A model generated the notes under the pieces. It was not told the origin of the DNA. It worked only from the letters and a program-made list of their open reading frames with translations, and did not search any database. A stretch of DNA of 17,837 nucleotides, from contig JAAOYE010000062.1 in NCBI GenBank assembly GCA_018221175.1, positions 1 to 17,837 of the forward strand. Reading direction: 5' to 3'. This DNA is from Candidatus Woesearchaeota archaeon (GTDB taxonomy: Archaea > Nanobdellota > Nanobdellia > Woesearchaeales > BM511). The translations under genes and the position numbers were made by a program. Shown here piece after piece: positions 7,646-14,461 of the stretch (position 1 is the stretch's first letter; each line of letters starts with the position of its first letter).

Positions 7646-8347
7646 ATGAGGAAAAGAACTGCCATAATACTTCTTGCAATCATAATCTTTGGCTATGTTT
7701 TTGGATACAGTTTTTATTATTACAATGTTAAGCTAAAGCAAAAGCCTTATGTAAAAGAGGATTTGTTATCCGGCGACGTTGTCGGGTTTGTTGACAAATA
7801 CTTTTTTAAAAACCCGGATATTGAAGGCAGAAACTTTATTGGCTCGTCAAACGCGAGCACAACTTTTGTTGTCTTTATGGATTTGTCAAAGGATGGCTCA
7901 AAATTTTTTATCACAGAGGTCTTTGCACGCTTAAAAGAGGAGTTTATAGATACAGGCATGATAAGATTTTATCATAAGTACTATGTGACTTTGCAGGATT
8001 TTGAAGCAAAATCAGAAAATTACAGGATCTCAGCGCTTTTAGCATGCATGGATACCGATGATTATTATGGGTATTATTTTGACATTTTCACAGTTAAGGA
8101 CTATAACGGCGCGTTTTTAGAGGCATTAAAATACAAATCAGAAGAAGAATTAAACCAGTGCGTGAACAATCCTTCAAAAGAGCTTATTAATGACATTATC
8201 GAGGTTGAAAAATTGTCTTTGTCGGGATTAAACCCTAAGTTTTATATAGGTATTGAAGGTAACGATAACATAGAAGTAGAGGGAACACCAAGCTATGATA
8301 GCTTGAAAAGAAGCATAAGAAGAGTACAGATTTTAATTGGAAACTAA
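7646..8347 (+). CDS. Membrane-anchored DsbA-like thioredoxin-fold protein lacking the catalytic cysteines
   Basis: A 233-residue protein. A transmembrane helix at about 5-27 is followed by a DsbA/Thioredoxin_4-like domain (about 65-232). The fold signature is good: NASTTFVVFMDL (69-80), LKEEFIDTGMIRF (96-108), the buried-Cys positions LLACMD (Cys134) and LNQC (Cys172), and a last helix beginning GTPSYDSLKRSI. Where DsbA has CPxC there is DLSKDGSKFF (79-88), and the usual GTP cis-proline loop reads SGLNPKF (193-199). Disulfide catalysis is therefore unlikely; a binding or scaffold role is inferred. Start choice: ATG 7646 has GTGAT 8 nt upstream. GTG 7634, overlapping the previous stop, would add four residues. 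Confidence 0.7.
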   Translation: MRKRTAIILLAIIIFGYVFGYSFYYYNVKLKQKPYVKEDLLSGDVVGFVDKYFFKNPDIEGRNFIGSSNASTTFVVFMDLSKDGSKFFITEVFARLKEEFIDTGMIRFYHKYYVTLQDFEAKSENYRISALLACMDTDDYYGYYFDIFTVKDYNGAFLEALKYKSEEELNQCVNNPSKELINDIIEVEKLSLSGLNPKFYIGIEGNDNIEVEGTPSYDSLKRSIRRVQILIGN

Positions 8348-8348
8348 A

Positions 8349-9590
8349 ATGATAAGCGCATATGACTTAACACTTTGGGTATACAATTTAACAATTATAC
8401 CAGTAATATTTTTCTCAGTATTGTTTATTGTACTTTCTGCTATCAACCTCTTTGTAGATAGAGGGCCAAAGCAACGATGGGCAATGCCAAAAAAACTGCC
8501 CTTTATTTCAGTGCAAATACCAACATTCAACGACCCGATTGCGGCAAGGTGCGTTGAAAAGTGTTTGAAGTTTGACTATCCAAAAAATAAGTATGAGATT
8601 TTGATAGTGGATGACAGCACTAGTTTAGAGACGCAAAATCTTTTGAAAAAATATGCCAATAAGCATAAAATCGTCAAGTTTATCCATAGAGATAACAGAA
8701 ACGGGTTTAAGCCAGGCGCTCTTAAGGATGCCATGAAGCATACCAAAGGCGAAATCCTTGTTATCTTTGATGCTGACTGGATTCCAAAAAAAGATTTTCT
8801 AAAAAAAATTGTCCGACCGTTTTCAGACCCGACAGTTGCAATCGTTCAGTCAAGGCAGGGGTTTTACAATCACAAAACAAATCTGATTTCAAGATTTGCA
8901 GCATACGTACTTATGGCTTATCACTCAATTATCATGCCAATTAATCAAAAGATAAACTCAGTATTTTTTTGCGGAACTGCTGGTGCTATTAGAAGAAAGC
9001 ATTTTGATGAAGTCGGCGGGTGGAACACGATGAGTATTACTGAGGACGCCGAGCTAAGCGTTAATTTATTGCTTAAGGGCTATAAAAATGTGTACCTTGA
9101 CTTTGAAACTCCAAGCGAGGTGCCTGACACGTTTGAGGCTTTTATCAAGCAACAGATGCGATGGTGCTATGGCAATACGCGCGTGTTTTTTGACAATGCA
9201 AAAAGAATAATGTTTGGAAAGGGGTTGTCGCTTAAGCAACGAGCCATGATTTCATACATAACTCTTGGAAACTTTATTGCGCCAGTCATTGTTATGATGA
9301 CATTTTTTGGCCTGTCTGGATGGTTTTTAGGAGAGCCAACCCTTTTTAATTGGGGCGACATTGTTGAGTTTTTCTCGCGCTTTGCAGTAACAATAGGATT
9401 TATTGCCATGGGCATTGTGACGCTTGCAAAAAGACGCAAGCTAAATGAGTTTTGGCCAATGCTTGCATCTGTGTTTACTATCGGCATTGTGATTGCTGTT
9501 GCGAATTCCTACGCGTTTTTTAAAGCTGTTAGTGGAAGGCCGCTTCACTGGTACTGCACTCCAAAGCGCGCAAATGAAAATGCTTCTTGA
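8349..9590 (+). CDS. Membrane GT2 glycosyltransferase, cellulose synthase-like
   Basis: A 413-residue inverting glycosyltransferase of the BcsA/CesA-like GT2 group. All signature residues are present: VDDS (Asp88-Asp89) for the nucleotide, the metal-binding DAD at 141-143, the catalytic-base region TED (231-233), and QQMRW (268-272), the QxxRW motif typical of processive enzymes. A transmembrane helix at about 11-36 precedes the catalytic domain, and hydrophobic segments at about 303-327, 343-361 and 371-393 follow it. It probably transfers sugars from a nucleotide sugar at the inner face and may extrude the product. ATG 8349 lies one base after the upstream stop. A TTG four codons earlier would overlap that gene and looks weaker. 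Confidence 0.85.
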   Translation: MISAYDLTLWVYNLTIIPVIFFSVLFIVLSAINLFVDRGPKQRWAMPKKLPFISVQIPTFNDPIAARCVEKCLKFDYPKNKYEILIVDDSTSLETQNLLKKYANKHKIVKFIHRDNRNGFKPGALKDAMKHTKGEILVIFDADWIPKKDFLKKIVRPFSDPTVAIVQSRQGFYNHKTNLISRFAAYVLMAYHSIIMPINQKINSVFFCGTAGAIRRKHFDEVGGWNTMSITEDAELSVNLLLKGYKNVYLDFETPSEVPDTFEAFIKQQMRWCYGNTRVFFDNAKRIMFGKGLSLKQRAMISYITLGNFIAPVIVMMTFFGLSGWFLGEPTLFNWGDIVEFFSRFAVTIGFIAMGIVTLAKRRKLNEFWPMLASVFTIGIVIAVANSYAFFKAVSGRPLHWYCTPKRANENAS

Positions 9591-10839
9591 AAACATTCCT
9601 GGTGTGATAACCGCTATATTTCTAGCTGTAATACTTTCTTACTACCTCCTGCTTTTTGCAAGAGTCAAAAAAACTTCTGTTGAGAAAAATTTTAGGAGCG
9701 TGACAGTGATAATCCCAGCACACAACGAAGAGGATTATATCAAGCAGTGCATTGAGTCTGTTCTTATTGCAGAATTTGAGGGGAAAAAGCAAATCATTGT
9801 TGTTGATGACGGCAGCATTGATGACACATTTAAGATTGCGTCTGTTTTTAAAAAAGCAGGAGTTGTTGTTTTAAAGACAAAGCACTCTGGGAAATCTGCA
9901 TCAATTAATTTAGCGCTTAAGAAAGCTGCTGGTGAAGTGGTGTGCATTGTTGATGGCGACAGCGTTATTGAAAGGAATGCTTTATCTGAGATTATTAAAG
10001 AAGTTGGAAGAAAAAATGTTGCCGGCGCCACTGGCGTTGTCAAAGTTAAAAATCGAAAAAAACACATTCTTATGTGGGTTCATATCGAGCAAATATACAA
10101 CTCTTTGATGAGATACTTGTTTTCAAAAATCAATGCGAATGTTGTGACACCTGGACCTTTATCTGCTTATAGGAAAAAAGATTTATTGGAGTTAAAAGGA
10201 TTTAGCACAGAAGGTTTTAGTGAGGACATGGATATAACTGTAAGGCTGATACGCAGCGGCAAGAAGATTGGGTTTAATGAAAAGGCTGTGGCTTTGACAA
10301 ATATGCCTTATGATATGAAAGGTTTTTTGAGGCAAAGGACGAGGTTTGCGCGAGGAATGGTATTTTTTTTAAAAAAGCATATGAGGCTAAACACAGCTGT
10401 TATTGATGTATATACTTTGCCCTTGATGTTTTTTGCTTATGTTCAAGCAATCATAATGGGTGGTTTGACAATATATCAGCTTGTTAGCGGGTATGTGACT
10501 TATTTTTTTTCTAAAGGAATTTATTTCTCGCTTTCTGTTTTGAAATTCTTTTTTGAATGGTTCTCGCTTGTTGGATTTAGTAAATGGACATACAATGTAC
10601 TGGTTGGTGTTGAGCCGCTTAGTTTTGTAGCGATTATTGGAATACTTTCTACTTTGCTATCGTATCCATTGTTTTTGTTTGCTATAATCAAGTTTGACAA
10701 AAAAATAGATTTGCTTCATATAATCCCATTCTTTTTCATGTTTCCATTCTGGCTTTTAATTATGGTAATCTATATACTCATGGCGCCAGAAATTTTTAAG
10801 AAAAGCCAGAGAAATATTTGGAAAAAGAACGAGCCTTAG
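9574..10839 (+). CDS. Membrane GT2 glycosyltransferase (second of the pair)
   Basis: A 421-residue GT2 enzyme: N-terminal helix about 10-30, then the catalytic domain with VTVIIPAHNEE (43-53), DDGS (78-81), the metal-binding DGD (127-129), SED (216-218) and QRTRF (254-258), where the last position is Phe rather than the usual Trp of QxxRW. Several C-terminal membrane helices follow from about residue 282 to 410. It is probably a polysaccharide or lipid-linked glycan synthase. The frame is open further upstream, but those codons lie inside the previous gene. The Met codons at 9574 or 9580 put the N-terminus just before the first helix and give a 17- or 11-bp overlap, consistent with coupled translation. 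Confidence 0.82.
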   Translation: MKMLLENIPGVITAIFLAVILSYYLLLFARVKKTSVEKNFRSVTVIIPAHNEEDYIKQCIESVLIAEFEGKKQIIVVDDGSIDDTFKIASVFKKAGVVVLKTKHSGKSASINLALKKAAGEVVCIVDGDSVIERNALSEIIKEVGRKNVAGATGVVKVKNRKKHILMWVHIEQIYNSLMRYLFSKINANVVTPGPLSAYRKKDLLELKGFSTEGFSEDMDITVRLIRSGKKIGFNEKAVALTNMPYDMKGFLRQRTRFARGMVFFLKKHMRLNTAVIDVYTLPLMFFAYVQAIIMGGLTIYQLVSGYVTYFFSKGIYFSLSVLKFFFEWFSLVGFSKWTYNVLVGVEPLSFVAIIGILSTLLSYPLFLFAIIKFDKKIDLLHIIPFFFMFPFWLLIMVIYILMAPEIFKKSQRNIWKKNEP

Positions 10840-10844
10840 AAAGA

Positions 10845-10852
10845 TTTATAAT
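10845..10852 (+). promoter_or_regulatory. TATA box of the third glycosyltransferase gene
   Basis: TTTATAAT, just after the previous stop codon, is centred about 28 nt before the ATG at 10877. This suggests a separate, leaderless transcript. Confidence 0.55.
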
Positions 10853-10876
10853 AATCTTCAAAAATCATTCTTTAAG

Positions 10877-11605
10877 ATGATAAGCATAGTGATAATCACG
10901 CTAAACGAGGAACGATACCTCCCAAAGCTTTTGAGGTGTCTTGTTAAGCAGACATATAAAGACTTTGAGGTTATAATTGTTGATTCTAACAGCACTGACA
11001 GCACCAAAAAAGCTGCCATGGACTACAAGAACAAGTTTGATAAGTTTAGGTTTTATCAAATGAAAAAAAGAGGTGTAAGCCTTGGACGAAACACAGGCGC
11101 TCGCCTTACAAAAAACAATACTATGTTTTTTATGGATGCAGACCTTATTTTTGAAAACGACTTCTTAGAAAAAGCTCTAAAAAATTATAAACAAAAAAAT
11201 CTTGATGTCGCAGCTTTTTATCTTAAGACTAACAGCAAAAACATAGTGGATAGAGCATATTTTAGGTTTGCAAGCTTTATTTTTGGACTTTTGCAAAAAG
11301 TTAAGCCATACATTGTTGGCTGTGCCATGATTTCCACAAAAAAAGTCCATAAAGATATTGGCGGGTTTGACATGAATATCAAAGTTGGAGAAGATTCTAA
11401 GTATATGGAAAAAGCATTTAGAAAAGGTTATAGGTTTGGACTCATCAAGCCAAGGCCTTTTATCTCTTCAAGGCGACTTGTCAGGGATGGAAGAATAAAG
11501 ATGGGTTTTGACTATGTAAGAATGTTTTTTCACACATTGTTTATTGGAGAGATTAAAACAGACAAATACAGCTACAGATTTGGCCATTATCACAAGAAGA
11601 AATAA
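10877..11605 (+). CDS. GT2 family glycosyltransferase (soluble type)
   Basis: A 242-residue GT-A fold enzyme. It opens with ISIVIITLNEERYL, has Asp36 in VDSNSTDST, a metal-binding DAD at 87-89 and GED at 171-173. A short hydrophobic patch at about 130-150 may make membrane contact, but there is no clear spanning helix, in contrast to the two preceding enzymes. The acceptor cannot be told; dolichol-linked or surface glycans are plausible because of the neighbours. It has its own promoter and no Shine-Dalgarno, so it may be regulated separately from the operon that ends at 10839. Confidence 0.82.
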   Translation: MISIVIITLNEERYLPKLLRCLVKQTYKDFEVIIVDSNSTDSTKKAAMDYKNKFDKFRFYQMKKRGVSLGRNTGARLTKNNTMFFMDADLIFENDFLEKALKNYKQKNLDVAAFYLKTNSKNIVDRAYFRFASFIFGLLQKVKPYIVGCAMISTKKVHKDIGGFDMNIKVGEDSKYMEKAFRKGYRFGLIKPRPFISSRRLVRDGRIKMGFDYVRMFFHTLFIGEIKTDKYSYRFGHYHKKK

Positions 11606-11610
11606 AAAGA

Positions 11611-11618
11611 TTTATTAA
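11611..11618 (+). promoter_or_regulatory. TATA box of top6BA
   Basis: TTTATTAA, six bases after the previous stop codon, is centred about 29 nt before the ATG at 11644. This implies a leaderless top6BA transcript. Confidence 0.55.
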
Positions 11619-11623
11619 GCCTG

Positions 11624-11640
11624 ACTTTTCACTGAAAAGT
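11624..11640. promoter_or_regulatory. Perfect palindrome at the top6BA transcription start (candidate operator)
   Basis: ACTTTTCA and TGAAAAGT are perfect 8-bp inverted arms around a single C. The element lies between the TATA box and the ATG, ending three bases before the ATG, over the predicted transcription start. A dimeric regulator bound here would block initiation. If transcribed, its one-base loop makes a stable RNA hairpin unlikely, so a protein site is the better reading. Operator function is inferred. Confidence 0.5.
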
Positions 11641-11643
11641 GGG

Positions 11644-13410
11644 ATGGGGCAGCAAACTCTGGACTTGGACGATTTTGGAAAAGATGATGGTAATATAGTT
11701 GATAAACCCAGTGCACCGACGCCAAAAACTTCTAAGAATAACAATACAAAAGCGCATGAGATGGCAAAAGCGCAAAGAGAGATTAGTGTAGCTGAATTCT
11801 TTGAAAAAAACAGGCATCTTCTTGGCTTTGACAACAAAAAAAAGGCGCTTCTTACCACTGTTAAAGAAGCTGTTGACAATGCGCTTGACGCATGCGAAGA
11901 AGCGCGAATCCTGCCAGAAATCCATGTTGACATCATCGAGATGGACGAAGAAAAATTCCAGATAAAAATAGAGGACAACGGGCCTGGGATTGTAAAAAAA
12001 CAGGTTCCGATGATTTTTGCAAAACTTCTTTATGGAAGCAAGTTTCACACCATGAAGCAGTCAAGAGGACAGCAGGGTATTGGAATTTCTGCAGCAGCAC
12101 TTTATGGGCAGCTTACAACTGGAAAGCCAATTAGAATAACATCAAAAATCGAACCTAGCCGCCCAGCATATTACTGCGAACTTCACATTGACACTTCAAA
12201 AAATAAGCCGGTCTTGTCAAAAGAACAGGAGATAGAATGGTATAAAGACCACGGAACTAAAATCGAGCTTGACTTAGAGGCTATTTATCAAAAAGGAGCA
12301 CAATCAATTGATGAATATCTTAAAGAAACTGCTGTTGCAAATCCTCATGTAACAATTGTTTATACTAATCCTAAAGCAGAGCAGATTATTTTTCCAAGGG
12401 CAACAGAAGAATTGCCTGTTGAGCCAAAGACAATAAAGCCTCATCCTTACGGAATTGAGCTTGGAATGCTCATTAAGATGCTTCAAGGAACAAATGCAAA
12501 GACTTTGCAGCAGTTTTTGACAACAGAATTTTCAAGAGTTTCTGTGCGTAATGCCAAGCAAATATGCGAAGAAGCAGCAGTCTTGCCAAGTTCAAATCCA
12601 AAAAGACTAAGCAGGGAACTGGCTGAGAAATTGATGTCAGGCATTAAAAAAACAAAGCTTATAGCGCCACCAACAGACTGCATCAGTCCAATAGGCGAGC
12701 AGTCTATTGAAAAAGGCCTTAAAAAAGAGATTAATGCTGAGTTTTACACCAGTGTGACAAGAAATCCTAGTGTTTATCGAGGTAATCCTTTCATTATCGA
12801 GGCAGGAATTGCTTATGGAGGAGACCAAAAAGCAGAAGGCTCAATAAATATTATGAGGCTTGCAAACAGAGTGCCACTTTTATATCAACAGGGGGGATGT
12901 GCAATTACCAACACTATTCAAAAAACTAATTGGAGACCTTATGGATTGCAGCAAAGCAATAGCTCAATACCCCAAGGCCCTATGGCTATAATGGTCCACA
13001 TGGCAAGTGTCTGGGTTCCATTTACATCTGAGGCAAAAGAGGCGCTTGCACATTACCCTGAAATAATAGATGAAATCAAGCTTGCTATTAGAGAATGCGG
13101 AAGGAATCTTTCTAGCTATGTAAATAAGAAAAAAAAGGTAAAAGATGAGTTTAAAAAACGAAGCTACATAGAGAAGTATATTCCGCATGTCGGGATGGCT
13201 TTAAAGGACCTCCTTGGGCTTTCCAATGATGAAGAGAGGCGCGTGGAGGAGAATTTGAAAAATATGCTTGAAAGTTCTCGCGGCAAGCTTGAAGACATGG
13301 AGTTTGACGCATCAAAAAACGTTGAGTATGACGAGGAGTTTGCAAAGATTGGGCGAGATGAAGAGGAATTAGAAGATGAGCAAGAAAGTAGTGGAGAAGA
13401 TCAAGAATAA
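11644..13410 (+). CDS. top6B: Type II DNA topoisomerase VI subunit B
   Basis: ATPase subunit of topo VI, which relaxes and decatenates DNA as an A2B2 complex. The GHKL ATPase motifs are clear: TVKEAVDNALDACEE with Asn79, DNGPGI (111-116) and RGQQGIGIS (141-149). An H2TH insert follows, then the transducer domain with the TNWRPYGLQQSN region that carries the ATP-sensing lysine area. The C-terminus is a long acidic tail. The 588 residues are slightly long for the family because of a polar 39-residue N-terminal extension before MAKAQREISVAEFF. The promoter spacing supports the ATG at 11644, but Met40 (11761) is where many homologues begin. The gene overlaps top6A by 35 bp. Confidence 0.96.
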   Translation: MGQQTLDLDDFGKDDGNIVDKPSAPTPKTSKNNNTKAHEMAKAQREISVAEFFEKNRHLLGFDNKKKALLTTVKEAVDNALDACEEARILPEIHVDIIEMDEEKFQIKIEDNGPGIVKKQVPMIFAKLLYGSKFHTMKQSRGQQGIGISAAALYGQLTTGKPIRITSKIEPSRPAYYCELHIDTSKNKPVLSKEQEIEWYKDHGTKIELDLEAIYQKGAQSIDEYLKETAVANPHVTIVYTNPKAEQIIFPRATEELPVEPKTIKPHPYGIELGMLIKMLQGTNAKTLQQFLTTEFSRVSVRNAKQICEEAAVLPSSNPKRLSRELAEKLMSGIKKTKLIAPPTDCISPIGEQSIEKGLKKEINAEFYTSVTRNPSVYRGNPFIIEAGIAYGGDQKAEGSINIMRLANRVPLLYQQGGCAITNTIQKTNWRPYGLQQSNSSIPQGPMAIMVHMASVWVPFTSEAKEALAHYPEIIDEIKLAIRECGRNLSSYVNKKKKVKDEFKKRSYIEKYIPHVGMALKDLLGLSNDEERRVEENLKNMLESSRGKLEDMEFDASKNVEYDEEFAKIGRDEEELEDEQESSGEDQE

Positions 13411-14461
13411 GGGCAACGATGTCTTTACAGACATTGTCAAGTCTAAGCTTCCTAAGCTGGAGATACCTATTAGAAGCCTTGCTAATGTCAAGTTTAATCC
13501 AGAGAAAGGACACTTCACTGCGCTTGGAAAGATGAAAGAGCGTAATTTGACTGCTTCAACTATTAAGACTTTTGCCCAAACTCTAAGGATGATGGGGCTT
13601 TCCAAGGAAATTGTTGAAAAAGATGATATTGCAACAAAAAGAGAGGCTTACTATGTCAGCAAGAACTGGGGAGAGGCCATGTTTAAGGAGCAGCCAGAGT
13701 CTGATGCTGTCATGGACGACGTTGAGGCCATGATGGAGATCAACAGGGAGCAGATGGGCTTTATCCCTGAAGAAAAAGGCGGCGATGTCGCTGGAAAACT
13801 AATTGTTGTTGATCAAGATAGCGACACTGGACGCGAAATAAAAATTGACTGTACAAAGATGGGCAGCGGCGCTTATAGTGTTCCTTCAAGTGTTGAGCAC
13901 TTAAAGTTTGACACAAACGCAGATTTTATCATGGCAATTGAAACTGCTGGTATGTTTCAAAGGCTTGTAAAGCATAATTACTGGAAAAAAGCAAATTGCA
14001 TCCTTATATCTATGGGTGGAGTTCCGACTAGAAGCTGTAGAAGGTTTATTCGAAGACTTTCTGATGATAAGAAGCTTCCAGTCTATGTCTTTACTGACGG
14101 AGATTTCTATGGTTACATGAATATATATCGGACTTTAAAGGTGGGCAGTGGCAACGCTGCTCATATCAACGACTTTTTTTGCGTTCCAAACGCCAAGTTC
14201 ATCGGCGTAACACCGCAAGACATTGTTGAATATTCCTTGCCTTCGCATCCTCTAAAAGAAGTGGATGTTAAGCGTGGAAAGGACGCGATTAAAAACGACC
14301 CTTTTGTTCATGCCCACAAAGAATGGAAAAAAGCAATCGAGCTTCAGCTGAAGCTTGGCAAAAGGGCTGAGCAGCAGGCTTTTGCTACTTATGACTTAAA
14401 TTATGTCATGACAGAGTACTTGCCTAAAAAGCTCAAAAATCCTAAGTCCTGGCTTCCTTAA
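13376..14461 (+). CDS. top6A: Type II DNA topoisomerase VI subunit A (Spo11-like)
   Basis: DNA-cleaving subunit of topo VI, homologous to the meiotic Spo11 protein. The 5Y-CAP domain carries the nucleophile in KREAYYVSKNW (Tyr92/Tyr93, the second being the usual catalytic residue). The Toprim domain has Glu189 in MAIETAG and the metal-binding DGD at 241-243 in VFTDGDFYGY, with GVTPQDI nearby. The length of 361 residues is normal. The ATG lies inside the end of top6B with GAGGA 8 nt upstream, so translation is probably coupled and subunits made in balance. The stop codon overlaps that of the convergent lipoprotein gene by four bases. Confidence 0.96.
   Translation: MSKKVVEKIKNKGNDVFTDIVKSKLPKLEIPIRSLANVKFNPEKGHFTALGKMKERNLTASTIKTFAQTLRMMGLSKEIVEKDDIATKREAYYVSKNWGEAMFKEQPESDAVMDDVEAMMEINREQMGFIPEEKGGDVAGKLIVVDQDSDTGREIKIDCTKMGSGAYSVPSSVEHLKFDTNADFIMAIETAGMFQRLVKHNYWKKANCILISMGGVPTRSCRRFIRRLSDDKKLPVYVFTDGDFYGYMNIYRTLKVGSGNAAHINDFFCVPNAKFIGVTPQDIVEYSLPSHPLKEVDVKRGKDAIKNDPFVHAHKEWKKAIELQLKLGKRAEQQAFATYDLNYVMTEYLPKKLKNPKSWLP

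Noticed and set aside
9493..9573. 27-codon N-terminal extension of the second GT2 enzyme
   Set aside because: These codons sit inside the end of the upstream GT2 gene; the product is better placed starting at 9574 or 9580, just before its first membrane helix.
12304..13605. Minus-strand open frames opposite top6B and top6A
   Set aside because: They are antisense to two strongly conserved topoisomerase genes with complete catalytic motifs.
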